DNA of 64,000 nucleotides from Streptomyces sp. F001 (GCF_004187715.1 NZ_QZWF01000004.1:186001-250000), one strand, 5' to 3'; counted from the first letter of the stretch, positions 11,638 to 24,781 are shown. Notes: generated from the letters alone by a model not told the origin. A program made the numbers and translations.

Positions 11638-11994
11638 TACTTCTCCGGTTTCTGTGTGCCGATGGGTACAGCTAACCTGGAACGTCGCCGACCCACGCGG
11701 TCGGGTGTGTCGAATCCCGCGGCACTCCCGCCGCTAGGCAGAAAGAGGCGCAGATTACGGTGGCCGGTCTCGGCCCCCGGTGCGGTCTGAAGGCACGCAC
11801 GAGAGCCAGGGCACACCCCAGGCACAAGGTCTGAGCGTACCTACCTCATTCGCTGTGGTCAAAACAAATGGGCGTCACCCACCTCGCCATGCGAGGTATG
11901 TCAAGCCCCGGTACCCTCGGTGATCTTCGAATCGACGACTCCCGCATCTCCGGGCACCCTCTCGTGATCTTCGGCCAGACGTCGTCCGGCTGTG
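11638..11994 (-). promoter_or_regulatory. str operon leader and promoter region
   Basis: This 357-base region upstream of rpsL has a vegetative-type promoter about 190 bases before the start: -35 TTGACC at 11857-11862, a 17-base spacer, and -10 TACGCT at 11834-11839 (minus strand). The leader contains GTTAGCTGT (11668-11676), a nonamer also present in the rpoB leader. No short gene was seen in it. Confidence 0.75.
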
Positions 11995-12513
11995 TCACCA
12001 CGCGGCGATCGTCACCGCCAGCACCACGGCCAGGACGAGCGCCCAGCCCGCCGTGGACAGCCAGCCGAACACCAGACCGGTCAGCGCCAGCCAGTCGCCG
12101 CCCTCCCCGGTGCGCCGGATCTCGGCCCGTGCCGAGTGCCCCAGAATCACCGCGGGGATACCGGTGAGACCTACGGTCACCAGACACAGGGCCCCGCAGA
12201 TCGCGGACCCGACCGCCTTCACGTTCGTCCGCGCCGTCGGCACGGGCGCGAACGTCCGGGGCACGGGCGAGCCGGCCGTGAGATGCGGTACGGGCCCCTG
12301 CGGCAGGTCGGCGACCAGCAGCGCCAGCTCCCCCACCGTACGGGCCGCATACGCCCGCGCAACCCGCTTCTCGAACTCGGCATGCTCCAGCCGCCCCTCC
12401 CCGTAGCCGGCTCTGAGCACATCCACGGCGCGCTCACGGTCGGCGTGCGAGGCGAGCATCGACGGGGTGCTGGGCTGCCCCCAGGGTTGCCATGCGGGGT
12501 ACGACACCACCAA
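11995..12513 (-). CDS. DUF1707/DUF4190 domain membrane protein
   Basis: The protein has 172 residues. The N-terminal part (about residues 22-70) is a DUF1707 domain (ASHADRERAVDVLRAGYGEG, then LEHAEFEKRV). The C-terminal part is a DUF4190-type pair of transmembrane helices (about residues 97-120 and 142-172). The GTG at 12513 is chosen because GGGAGGTGG precedes it; the ATG at residue 19 is an alternative. It lies between rpoC and the str operon on the same strand. Function is unknown; such proteins are common in actinobacteria. Confidence 0.85.
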   Translation of the reverse strand: MVVSYPAWQPWGQPSTPSMLASHADRERAVDVLRAGYGEGRLEHAEFEKRVARAYAARTVGELALLVADLPQGPVPHLTAGSPVPRTFAPVPTARTNVKAVGSAICGALCLVTVGLTGIPAVILGHSARAEIRRTGEGGDWLALTGLVFGWLSTAGWALVLAVVLAVTIAAW

Positions 12514-12553
12514 CCACCTCCCGGGACGGCGGGGGTCTCCTCCATGATGCGCC

Positions 12554-12591
12554 GAAGGGCGGCCTCCCGCGTAACGGGGAGACCGCCCTTC
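12554..12591 (-). terminator. rpoBC terminator
   Basis: There is a long stem of GAAGGGCGG-CCTCCC (12554-12568) against 12576-12591, with one mismatch and a 7-base loop, 23 bases after the rpoC stop on the minus strand. Confidence 0.8.
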
Positions 12592-12613
12592 AGTGCGCCA
12601 AGCGGACGCTCGC

Positions 12614-16513
<3,900 letters not shown>

Positions 16514-16571
16514 TATGCGTCAATCCCTCTCAGGGTCGTAAGTCATTGGGTCTGATACGGGGGTCCTGGGG

Positions 16572-16599
16572 CCGGCCGGGGCAATGCGCGCCCGGCCGG
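16572..16599 (-). other. Hairpin in the rpoB-rpoC spacer
   Basis: Arms CCGGCCGGG (16572-16580) and CCCGGCCGG (16591-16599) form a perfect 9-bp stem with a 10-base loop between the rpoB stop and the rpoC start. No T-tract is present. It may be an RNA processing or stability element rather than a terminator. Confidence 0.5.
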
Positions 16600-16606
16600 A
16601 CTCCCG

Positions 16607-19600
16607 TCAGACCTCTTCGACGCTGCTCGGCTCACGCCGGGACAGGTCGATGCCGAGCTCCTCCGCAGCGCGGAAGACGTCCTCGTCGGTGTCTCGCATC
16701 TCGATGGACATACCGTCGCTGGACAGCACCTCCACGTTCAGGCAGAGAGACTGCATCTCCTTGATGAGCACCTTGAAGGACTCGGGGATGCCGGGCTCGG
16801 GGATGTTCTCGCCCTTGACGATGGCCTCGTAGACCTTCACGCGACCGGTCACGTCGTCGGACTTGATGGTCAGCAGCTCCTGGAGGGCGTAGGCGGCGCC
16901 GTACGCCTCGAGTGCCCACACCTCCATCTCGCCGAACCGCTGGCCACCGAACTGGGCCTTACCACCCAGCGGCTGCTGGGTGATCATCGAGTACGGACCG
17001 GTCGAACGGGCGTGCAGCTTGTCGTCGACCAGGTGGTGCAGCTTCAGGATGTACATGTAGCCGACCGAGATCGGGTCCGGGAACGGCTCACCGCTACGGC
17101 CGTCGAACAGCCGCGCCTTGCCGGACGGGAGCACCATGCGCTCGCCGTCACGGTTCGGGATGGTGTGCTGCAGCAGACCCGCGAGCTCGTCCTCACGCGC
17201 ACCGTCGAAGACCGGGGTGGCGACGTTGGTGCCGGGCTCGACGCTGTCGGCGCCGATGACCTGCAGGCGCTGGGCCCACTCGTCGGCGAGGCCGGAGACG
17301 TCCCAGCCGCGGCTGGCGAGCCAGCCGAGGTGGATCTCCAGGACCTGTCCCGGGTTCATTCGGGACGGGACACCCAGCGGGTTGAGGATGATGTCGACCG
17401 GGGTGCCGTCCTCCAGGAACGGCATGTCCTCGATCGGCAGGATCTTCGAGATGACGCCCTTGTTGCCGTGGCGGCCGGCGAGCTTGTCACCGTCGGTGAT
17501 CTTGCGCTTCTGCGCGACGTACACGCGCACCAGCTGGTTCACACCGGGGGGAAGCTCGTCGCCCTCCTCGCGGTCGAAGACACGCACGCCGATGACCTTG
17601 CCGGTCTCGCCGTGCGGCACCTTCAGCGAGGTGTCACGGACCTCACGGGCCTTCTCACCGAAGATCGCGCGCAGCAGGCGCTCCTCGGGCGTCAGCTCGG
17701 TCTCACCCTTCGGGGTCACCTTGCCGACGAGGATGTCACCGGCGATGACCTCGGCACCGATGCGGATGATGCCGCGCTCGTCGAGGTCGGCGAGGACCTC
17801 CTCGGAGACGTTCGGGATGTCCCGGGTGATCTCCTCCGGGCCGAGCTTGGTGTCACGGGCGTCGACCTCGTGCTCCTCGATGTGGATCGAGGAGAGGACG
17901 TCGTCCTGCACGAGGCGCTGCGACAGGATGATCGCGTCCTCGTAGTTGTGACCCTCCCACGGCATGAACGCGACCAGCAGGTTCTTGCCGAGGGCCATCT
18001 CGCCGTTCTGGGTGGCCGGACCGTCGGCGAGGACCTGGCCCTCGATGACTCGGTCGCCCTCGTTGACGATGACCTTCTGGTTGACCGAGGTGCCCTGGTT
18101 GGAGCGGGCGAACTTGGCCAGGCGGTACGTGATGTACGTGCCGTCGTCGTTGGCGGTGGTGATGTAGTCCGCGGAGACCTCCTGGACCACACCGGCCTTC
18201 TCGGCCTTGACGACGTCGCCGGCGTCGACCGCGGAGCGGTACTCCATGCCGGTGCCGACGAGCGGGGACTCGGACTTAATCAGGGGCACGGCCTGACGCA
18301 TCATGTTCGCGCCCATGAGGGCACGGTTGGCGTCGTCGTGCTCGAGGAACGGGATCATGGCGGTCGCGACCGACACCATCTGGCGCGGCGAGACGTCCAT
18401 GTAGTCCACGTCCTCGGGAGCGACGTAGTCGACCTCGCCGCCACGGCGGCGGACCAGCACGCGGGCCTCGGCGAACCGGAGCTCGTCGGTGAGCGGCGCG
18501 TTGGCCTGGGCGATGACGAAGCGGTCCTCCTCGTCGGCGGTCAGGTAGTTCACCTCGTCGGTGACCTGGCCGTCGACGACCTTGCGGTACGGGGTCTCGA
18601 CGAAACCGAACGCGTTGACCCGGCCGTAGGTGGCGAGCGAGCCGATCAGACCGATGTTCGGGCCTTCAGGGGTCTCGATCGGGCACATGCGGCCGTAGTG
18701 CGAGGGGTGCACGTCACGGACCTCGAAGCCGGCCCGCTCACGGGACAGACCACCCGGGCCGAGCGCGGACAGACGACGCTTGTGCGTCAGTCCGGACAGC
18801 GGGTTGTTCTGGTCCATGAACTGCGACAGCTGGCTGGTGCCGAAGAACTCCTTGATGGAGGCGACGACCGGCCGGATGTTGATCAGGGTCTGCGGCGTGA
18901 TCGCCTCGACGTCCTGCGTGGTCATGCGCTCCCGCACGACGCGCTCCATACGCGCCAGACCCGTACGGACCTGGTTCTGGATGAGCTCGCCGACGTTACG
19001 CAGACGACGGTTGCCGAAGTGGTCGATGTCGTCGGTCTCGACGACGATCGTCGAGCCGCTGGCGCCGACCGTCTCGGTCTCACCGGCGTGCAGCTGCACC
19101 AGGTACTTGATCGTCGCGATGATGTCCTCGACGGTCAGGACGCCCGCGTCCAGCGGAGCGTCCGCACCCAGCTTCTTGTTGACCTTGTAGCGGCCGACCT
19201 TGGCGAGGTCGTAGCGCTTGGGGTTGAAGTAGAGGTTCTCGAGCAGCGTCTGCGCGGCCTCACGCGTGGGGGGCTCGCCCGGGCGCAGCTTGCGGTAGAT
19301 GTCGAGCAGCGCGTCGTCCTGGCCCTGGGTGTGGTCCTTCTCCAGGGTGGCGCGCATGGACTCGTACTCGCCGAACTCCTCGAGGATCTGCTCGGTCGTC
19401 CAGCCGAGCGCCTTGAGCAGGACGGTGACGGACTGCTTGCGCTTACGGTCGATGCGCACACCGACCATGTCGCGCTTGTCGATCTCCATCTCCAGCCAGG
19501 CACCCCGGGACGGGATGATCTTGGCGGAGAAGATGTCCTTGTCGGACGTCTTGTCGATGCTGGAGTCGAAGTAGACACCGGGCGAACGGACCAGCTGCGA

Positions 19601-20092
19601 CACCACGACACGCTCGGTGCCGTTGATGACGAAGGTGCCCTTGTTCGTCATGAGCGGGAAGTCGCCCATGAAGACCGTCTGGGACTTGATCTCGCCGGTC
19701 TCGTTGTTGGTGAACTCGGCGGTGACGAAGAGCGGAGCCGCGTAGGTGAAGTCACGCTCCTTGCACTCGTCGATCGAGTTCTTCGGCGGCTCGAAGCGGT
19801 GGTCGCGGAAGGTCAGCGACATCGACCCGCTGAAGTCCTCGATCGGGGAGATCTCCTCGAAGATCTCCTCGAGCCCGGACTTGGTGGGGACGTCCTGACC
19901 GGACTCCAGAGCCTCCTCGACCCGACTCTGCCAGGCGGTGTTCCCGAGCAGCCAGTCAAAGCTCTCGGTCTGCAGCGCGAGCAGGTTGGGAACCTCGAGA
20001 GGCTCCTTGATCTTTGCAAAGGAAATGCGCAGCGGGGCGGTGCTGGCGCCGTTGTTCGTATTCGCGGTCGAGGCAGTGCGCGAGGCGGCCAA
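16607..20092 (-). CDS. rpoB: RNA polymerase subunit beta
   Basis: I place the start at the TTG of 20092, which follows AAGGA and gives 1161 residues, the usual Streptomyces length; an ATG at 20122 would add ten residues. The rifampicin region (SQLSQFMDQNNPLSG and THKRRLSALG, about residues 420-445) is wild type, with His and Ser at the common resistance positions. The C-terminal active-site lobe (GDKLAGRHGNKG) is intact. It is transcribed with rpoC from a promoter about 175 bases upstream. Confidence 0.97.
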   Translation of the reverse strand: MAASRTASTANTNNGASTAPLRISFAKIKEPLEVPNLLALQTESFDWLLGNTAWQSRVEEALESGQDVPTKSGLEEIFEEISPIEDFSGSMSLTFRDHRFEPPKNSIDECKERDFTYAAPLFVTAEFTNNETGEIKSQTVFMGDFPLMTNKGTFVINGTERVVVSQLVRSPGVYFDSSIDKTSDKDIFSAKIIPSRGAWLEMEIDKRDMVGVRIDRKRKQSVTVLLKALGWTTEQILEEFGEYESMRATLEKDHTQGQDDALLDIYRKLRPGEPPTREAAQTLLENLYFNPKRYDLAKVGRYKVNKKLGADAPLDAGVLTVEDIIATIKYLVQLHAGETETVGASGSTIVVETDDIDHFGNRRLRNVGELIQNQVRTGLARMERVVRERMTTQDVEAITPQTLINIRPVVASIKEFFGTSQLSQFMDQNNPLSGLTHKRRLSALGPGGLSRERAGFEVRDVHPSHYGRMCPIETPEGPNIGLIGSLATYGRVNAFGFVETPYRKVVDGQVTDEVNYLTADEEDRFVIAQANAPLTDELRFAEARVLVRRRGGEVDYVAPEDVDYMDVSPRQMVSVATAMIPFLEHDDANRALMGANMMRQAVPLIKSESPLVGTGMEYRSAVDAGDVVKAEKAGVVQEVSADYITTANDDGTYITYRLAKFARSNQGTSVNQKVIVNEGDRVIEGQVLADGPATQNGEMALGKNLLVAFMPWEGHNYEDAIILSQRLVQDDVLSSIHIEEHEVDARDTKLGPEEITRDIPNVSEEVLADLDERGIIRIGAEVIAGDILVGKVTPKGETELTPEERLLRAIFGEKAREVRDTSLKVPHGETGKVIGVRVFDREEGDELPPGVNQLVRVYVAQKRKITDGDKLAGRHGNKGVISKILPIEDMPFLEDGTPVDIILNPLGVPSRMNPGQVLEIHLGWLASRGWDVSGLADEWAQRLQVIGADSVEPGTNVATPVFDGAREDELAGLLQHTIPNRDGERMVLPSGKARLFDGRSGEPFPDPISVGYMYILKLHHLVDDKLHARSTGPYSMITQQPLGGKAQFGGQRFGEMEVWALEAYGAAYALQELLTIKSDDVTGRVKVYEAIVKGENIPEPGIPESFKVLIKEMQSLCLNVEVLSSDGMSIEMRDTDEDVFRAAEELGIDLSRREPSSVEEV

Positions 20093-20365
20093 GAGGGGGT
20101 CCTTCCGAGGGCTCGGACTCACTACGCGCGTACCGGCCCCTCACCGATACACAGAGACAGGTTCCCTTGATTGACCAAATGGCCAGGTCAGGGACGGTCC
20201 GGTCGTCGGTGCTCAAGCGAGGGCATGCCCCTGGTGACGGGCAGGGGACAGCTAACAGGCAGCGCAAAGGGTCAGTGTAGCCACTCGGCACACTGATGTC
20301 CAGCGCGGGTTTTCGGAACCCTCGTTGCCCTCGTTGTTCTCAACCCCTGCGACAAGGCGACACCC
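20093..20365 (-). promoter_or_regulatory. rpoB promoter and leader
   Basis: On the minus strand, -35 TGGACA (20297-20302), a 17-base spacer and -10 TACACT (20274-20279) form a good vegetative promoter. It implies a leader of about 175 bases before the TTG start. The leader begins with a CTTTGCGCTGCCTGTTAGC segment whose GTTAGCTGT (20248-20256) is shared with the rpsL leader. Confidence 0.75.
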
Positions 20366-20536
20366 TCAACGCACGTTGATACTGCCCTCTTCGTCGTCGA
20401 TCCATGCCTCGGATTCGGATCCTTGTGACGACGCGTCCTGAGAATTGCGCGCTGCGTGCAGTTCGTCAAGGCCCCCCTGGCTCAAACCGGGTGCTGCGCT
20501 CGTCACGTGCGCGCTCGGAGGCAGGACGAAGATCAC
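20366..20536 (-). CDS. Possible small ORF between rplL and rpoB
   Basis: A 56-residue frame opens at a GTG preceded by a G-rich GGGAGGGG and ends with the acidic tail WIDDEEGSINVR. G/C at third positions is only moderate (about two thirds), below that of the flanking genes. It lies after the rplL terminator and before the rpoB promoter. No family was recognised, so translation is uncertain. Confidence 0.25.
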   Translation of the reverse strand: MIFVLPPSAHVTSAAPGLSQGGLDELHAARNSQDASSQGSESEAWIDDEEGSINVR

Positions 20537-20590
20537 CTTACCCCTCCCGTCCGGGCGTGCAAGGTAGCCGCCACCCAAGCCCCCTGAACG

Positions 20591-20628
20591 CCGAAGAGCG
20601 ACCACCCGGATGGATGATCGCTCTTCGG
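20591..20628 (-). terminator. Terminator or attenuator after rplL
   Basis: The 11-bp perfect stem CCGAAGAGCGA/TCGCTCTTCGG (20591-20601 and 20618-20628) lies about 70 bases after the rplL stop, with a further CCA/TGG pairing possible in the loop. Since rpoB has its own promoter downstream, it probably limits read-through from rplJL into rpoBC. Confidence 0.75.
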
Positions 20629-20698
20629 TGCGTTCGCGTTACAGCCCTACTGGGCCGCACTCGGCGCGCTGAGAGGTGCGGAGGTACTCCGAAAGGTC

Positions 20699-21088
20699 TT
20701 ACTTGACCTCGACGGAGGCGCCGGCGCCCTCGAGGGACTCCTTGGCCTTGTCGGCGGCGTCCTTGGCAACCTTCTCCAGGACGGGCTTCGGGGCGCCGTC
20801 CACCAGGTCCTTGGCCTCCTTCAGGCCGAGGGAGGTCAGCTCGCGCACGACCTTGATGACCTGGATCTTCTTGTCACCGGCGCCGGTGAGGATGACGTCG
20901 AACTCGTCCTTCTCCTCCGGGGCCTCGGCGCCGGCGGCGGCACCGGCACCACCGGCGACGACGACCGGGGCGGCCGCGGCGGCGGTGACGTCGAACTTCT
21001 CCTCGAACGCCTTCACGAACTCGGAGAGCTCGATGAGGGTCATCTCCTCGAACTGCGCGAGCAGGTCTTCCTGGCTGAGCTTCGCCAT
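20699..21088 (-). CDS. rplL: 50S ribosomal protein L7/L12
   Basis: The protein has 129 residues. The N-terminal dimerisation helices (MTLIELSEFVKAFEEKF), an Ala/Gly-rich hinge (about residues 37-55), and the C-terminal factor-binding domain (KIQVIKVVRELTSLGLKEAK) are all present. Multiple copies form the ribosomal stalk with L10 and recruit GTPase factors. It follows rplJ by about 114 bases in the same transcript. Confidence 0.98.
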   Translation of the reverse strand: MAKLSQEDLLAQFEEMTLIELSEFVKAFEEKFDVTAAAAAPVVVAGGAGAAAGAEAPEEKDEFDVILTGAGDKKIQVIKVVRELTSLGLKEAKDLVDGAPKPVLEKVAKDAADKAKESLEGAGASVEVK

Positions 21089-21202
21089 GATGGCGGTCCT
21101 TCCACTAATTCGGCAGGTGCCGGATGTACATGTGAGGCGGGCGTACGTCTGGCCCGCGACGGCCTCCGCGTTCAGGCAGCGGTGGCCGGGATGCGAGCCG
21201 AG

Positions 21203-21733
21203 TTACTCGGCACCGCCCTGCTCGTCCTGCTTGGCGCGCAGCGCGTCCACGGTGCGGACGAGCTTCGACGGCAGCGCCTGGAAGACGGAGGCAGCCTGGG
21301 ACTGCTTCGCCTTGAAGGCACCGGCCAGCTTGGAGAGCAGAACCTCGCGGGACTCGAGGTCCGCAAGCTTCTTGATGTCGTCGGCGGACAGCGCCTTGCC
21401 TTCAAGGACACCGCCCTTGATGACGAGATTCGGGTTGTCCTTGGCGAAGTCACGAAGACCCTTCGCCGACTCCACCGGGTCGCCGGTGATGAAGGCGACA
21501 GCCGTCGGACCAGCGAACTGGTCGTCCAGCGTCGTGATCCCGGCCTCGTTGGCCGCAATCTTGGTCAGCGTGTTCTTCACCACGGCGTACTGGGCGTTCT
21601 CACCGAGCGAACGGCGCAGCTGCTTGAGCTGAGCCACGGTGAGACCGCGGTACTCGGTCAGCACGGCGGCGTTGGAGCTGCGGAACTTGTCCGTCAGCTC
21701 GGCAACCGCGGCAGCCTTGTCGGGCCTCGCCAT
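21203..21733 (-). CDS. rplJ: 50S ribosomal protein L10
   Basis: The start is the ATG at 21733 (MARPDKAAAVAELTDKFRSS), giving 176 residues; the open frame continues upstream only through the untranslated leader. The rRNA-binding N-terminal domain contains TEYRGLTVAQLKQLRR, and the C-terminal helix binds L12 dimers. It is preceded by a structured leader with an intrinsic-terminator-like attenuator, consistent with autogenous or growth-rate control. Confidence 0.97.
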   Translation of the reverse strand: MARPDKAAAVAELTDKFRSSNAAVLTEYRGLTVAQLKQLRRSLGENAQYAVVKNTLTKIAANEAGITTLDDQFAGPTAVAFITGDPVESAKGLRDFAKDNPNLVIKGGVLEGKALSADDIKKLADLESREVLLSKLAGAFKAKQSQAASVFQALPSKLVRTVDALRAKQDEQGGAE

Positions 21734-21975
21734 AGAGCCTCGGCCTCCTTCCGGGTGATTCGGACCGCGCGGACCCGAAGGAGGACTGGGGAAAACGAAA
21801 CGCCCCGGCGCAGGCGCACGGGGCGTAGCTCGACCAGACGGATTCCGTACGGGCGGAACCGGTCCGGGAGCACTTCCACTGTCACCTACGCGGGTCGTCC
21901 GCAGTTCAGCGGATCCTTCGGCCACCGCGCCCTCGTACGAGCACGCGGCAACGACCAGCGGTCTTTGGCTTCTGC
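21734..21975 (-). promoter_or_regulatory. L10 leader with attenuator
   Basis: This is the untranslated leader of rplJL. On the minus strand, ACGCCCCG (complement at 21819-21826) and CGGGGCGT (21800-21807) form an 8-bp stem with an 11-base loop, followed at once by TTTCGTTTTCC, an unusually T-rich run for this genome. That is the form of an intrinsic terminator placed before the gene, as expected of an L10 leader. The alternative antiterminator pairing was not resolved. Confidence 0.7.
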
Positions 21976-22004
21976 AGAAGAGTACGGGACCGGATCGCTG
22001 TCAA
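21976..22004 (-). promoter_or_regulatory. rplJL promoter
   Basis: A consensus -35 TTGACA occupies 21999-22004. Two overlapping -10 candidates follow: TCTTCT at 21976-21981 with a 17-base spacer, and TACTCT at 21979-21984 with only 14. Either places the transcript start about 235 bases before rplJ. Confidence 0.65.
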
Positions 22005-22044
22005 GCAAATCCGGTCGTACGACGGTGCTCGGCTCCGGGGCTGG

Positions 22045-22890
22045 TCAGCTCTCCCCGAGTTCCTTCATCATCTCGGCGAGGTCGAGCGTCTCCTTGGCGG
22101 GCGGGGCCTGGACGGTCACCGGCTCGTTGTAGTCGAGGAACGTCACCGTCATGTCGAGCCTGCCCTTGTCGGCGTCGCCCTGCATACGGAACTGCTTGGT
22201 GTGGTCGTCGCCGTCGACCCACATGTCCATGGTCAGCTCGTCGACGCCCATGTCCTCGTACTGCTCGAGGCTCTTCTCGCGCAGCTCGCGGGTCTTCTTG
22301 TCCTCGTCCTTGAGGCTGTCCCGCATCTCGTCGAGGGTGATCGTGCCCTTGTAGTGGGTGGTCTCCACGCCGTCGACCGTCTCGGTGCCGACCTCCTCGA
22401 CGTCGTCGGAGCCGGTGAGGAAGGCGGACTCGGCAGCCGGGTTCCTGTCGGCCTGGTCGAGGCCGCTCGCCCCGGCGCCGAAGCCCTGCTCGGCGCCGCC
22501 CAGCTCAGAGGCGTCGATCTTCATCCAGCTCTTGCCGTCCATCTCCTCGGCCATCGACTCGCCGCCGAGGTACAGCGCCTTGCCGACCAGCCGCATCTCC
22601 ACCGGGCCGGTCATCTCCGGATCGTCGGGCATGGTGATCTTCATGCTCATGGCCTGCGGCTTCATGCTCATCGCCGCCTCGGCCTCGACCCGGCCGTCGC
22701 CGGGGACCTCGCCCTTCATCCGGTAGCGGAGGGAGGTGATGTCCTCCGTCTTCTCCGCCGCCCTGGCGACAGCCGCGGCGGGCGTCATGGCCGGCGCCTG
22801 CTCGGTACCGCAGCCGACCGCACCGCCGAGGACCAGTGCCGCGAGCCCGGCTCCCGCCACCCCGCCCCGCGTACGTACAGAAAGACCCAT
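22045..22890 (-). CDS. LppX/LprAFG-like lipoprotein
   Basis: The protein has 281 residues from the ATG at 22890, chosen because it gives a short lipoprotein signal peptide (MGLSVRTRGGVAGAGLAALV, then LGGAVGC with the lipid-acceptor Cys near residue 27) and follows a G-rich ribosome site. The mature part (about 250 residues) resembles the all-beta lipid-carrier-like domain of actinobacterial lipoproteins. A paralogue of nearly the same length lies immediately upstream, and the pair sits between rplA and rplJ, as in other Streptomyces. The ligand is unknown. Confidence 0.85.
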   Translation of the reverse strand: MGLSVRTRGGVAGAGLAALVLGGAVGCGTEQAPAMTPAAAVARAAEKTEDITSLRYRMKGEVPGDGRVEAEAAMSMKPQAMSMKITMPDDPEMTGPVEMRLVGKALYLGGESMAEEMDGKSWMKIDASELGGAEQGFGAGASGLDQADRNPAAESAFLTGSDDVEEVGTETVDGVETTHYKGTITLDEMRDSLKDEDKKTRELREKSLEQYEDMGVDELTMDMWVDGDDHTKQFRMQGDADKGRLDMTVTFLDYNEPVTVQAPPAKETLDLAEMMKELGES

Positions 22891-22989
22891 CGATTCCCCC
22901 CAAGGAACACATGGCCGATTCACAACAGGGCTGGAGCCTATCCCAGGGGCCTCGGAGGGTTCCCCGAATTCCCTGGGCCACAGGAGGGC

Positions 22990-23833
22990 TCACCCGGGCT
23001 TCAACAGGTCCTTGACGTCCTGGGTGTCGGCGGCCGGGGGTTCCTCGGCGATGGCCGCGGCGCCGTAGTCGCTGTAGTAGGCGGTCTGGGTGAGCTCGCC
23101 GCTCGTCGTGCGGCCCTTCTCGACCTTCTTGACCAGCAGGTCCCGGTCGTTGACCCATATGTCGACGGTCTGCGTGGTGACACCGGCGTCGCCGACGTCG
23201 ACCGTGCCGGAGTAGTGCGTGGTGCGCTCGCCACGTATCCGTTCCTCGCCGACCCTGCGCACGTCGTCCGATTCCAGCAGGAGCCGTACCGATTCGTCGG
23301 GGGTGCTCTGCCGCAGCTGCTTCTCGAGGTACGCGCCGGAGCTGCCGGCCAGCTGCTCCAGGTCGTCGTACGCGTACTTCAGCCAGTGCCTGCCGCCCGC
23401 CTGCGCGGCGAACTCGTCACCCATGCGGGCGTAGTAGGCGTCGGGCAGATAGCGGGCCTCCATCGACGTGCTGCCGAGGCGGCGCATCGTGTCGGCCATC
23501 GTGCCGCCGGTGTAGGTGATCGTCAGGGTGCCGGTGAGGTCGTCGCCCCAGCCGAGGACACCGTCGGCGGTCATGGACATCATCGTGCCCATGGTCGTGG
23601 TGGACTCGACGCGGGCGGAGCCGACCCGGTCGGTGGACCGCTCGGCGGAGCGCAGCTCGGCCGTCGGGCGGGCCTGGGCGGCGCCGGTCGCGCTGTCGCG
23701 GGTCGGGCTGTCGTCCGGGCGGGCGGCCGGAGGGGTCCGTGGAGGTGCAGGCAGCCAAGCCGGTCAGCGCGGTCGCCGCTGCGATCGCGAGAGCCACGCG
23801 GCGCACGCCGGTGCGCAGGCTGGTGCTCGTCAT
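22990..23833 (-). CDS. Second LppX/LprAFG-like lipoprotein (frameshifted)
   Basis: The signal peptide and lipobox (MTSTSLRTGVRRVALAIAAA, then TALTGLAAC) start at the ATG of 23833 in one frame. The mature domain (MGTMMSMTADGVLGWGDDLT onward) is in another. The frames join if one base is removed from the GGGG run at 23732-23735, which gives 280 residues, matching the 281-residue paralogue downstream. The bases just after the run read sensibly in the second frame (PPAARPDDSPTRDSATGAAQ), which supports the reconstruction. Its role is presumably similar to that of the paralogue. Confidence 0.75.
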
Positions 23834-23916
23834 TCGTCCCCCCTGTGCGAGATGCGAGTCCCGTGCAAGAACGCTAACCCAGGGCACTGACAGTCGTACC
23901 CGGCAGCGGAAAGGGA

Positions 23917-23950
23917 ACGGGCCCCGCACCTCGGAAGGTACGGGGCCCGT
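23917..23950 (-). terminator. rplKA terminator
   Basis: There is a 15-bp stem with one mismatch (23917-23931 against 23936-23950) and a 4-base loop, about 28 bases after the rplA stop. Confidence 0.85.
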
Positions 23951-23977
23951 GACCGGTTGGGGTGAGCCTGAGGGGGC

Positions 23978-24703
23978 TCAGACCGCAGCCGGGTCCTCCT
24001 CGACGAGAAGGTTGCGGGTGCGGTTCGGGTCGACCGGGATGCCGGGGCCCATCGTGGTGGTGATGGCGGCCTTCTTGATGTAGCGACCCTTGGCGGCGGA
24101 CGGCTTCAGACGGAGGATCTCCTCCAGCGCGGCGCCGTAGTTCTCCACCAGCTTGGTGTCGTCGAACGACGCCTTGCCGATGATGAAGTGCAGGTTCGAG
24201 TGCTTGTCGACGCGGAACTCGATCTTGCCGCCCTTGATCTCGGTGACGGCCTTGGCCACGTCGGGGGTGACGGTGCCGGTCTTCGGGTTCGGCATCAGAC
24301 CACGCGGGCCGAGGACGCGGCCGAGGCGGCCGACCTTGCCCATGAGGTCCGGGGTGGCGACGACGGCGTCGAAGTCCAGACGGCCCTTCGACACCTCGTC
24401 GATCAGCTCGTCGGCGCCGACGATGTCGGCGCCCGCGGCACGAGCGGCCTCGGCACGGTCACCGGTCGCGAAGACCAGGACCCGGGCGGTCTTACCGGTG
24501 CCGTGCGGGAGGTTCACGGTGCCACGGACCATCTGGTCGGCCTTGCGCGGGTCGACACCCAGACGGAAGGCGACCTCGACGGTGCCGTCGAACTTGGTCG
24601 TGGAGGTCTCCTTGGCGAGACGGACGGCCTCGAGCGGGGCGTACAGCTTTTCCCGGTCGACCTTGGCGTCCGCAGCGCGGAGAGACTTGCTGCGCTTGCT
24701 CAC
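23978..24703 (-). CDS. rplA: 50S ribosomal protein L1
   Basis: The protein has 241 residues and is complete. Typical L1 features include TKFDGTVEVAFRLGVDPRKA near the N-terminus and the RGLMPNPKTGTV signature. L1 binds 23S rRNA at the E-site stalk and in many bacteria represses its own operon. It follows rplK by 78 bases and ends at a strong terminator. Confidence 0.98.
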   Translation of the reverse strand: MSKRSKSLRAADAKVDREKLYAPLEAVRLAKETSTTKFDGTVEVAFRLGVDPRKADQMVRGTVNLPHGTGKTARVLVFATGDRAEAARAAGADIVGADELIDEVSKGRLDFDAVVATPDLMGKVGRLGRVLGPRGLMPNPKTGTVTPDVAKAVTEIKGGKIEFRVDKHSNLHFIIGKASFDDTKLVENYGAALEEILRLKPSAAKGRYIKKAAITTTMGPGIPVDPNRTRNLLVEEDPAAV

Positions 24704-24781
24704 TACTGCTCCTGGGGGTTCTTAGGAGTCGTGGTCCGGGCCGAGCAGGCCCTGCCACTTCTGCTTCGGGGAGGTTGGGGC

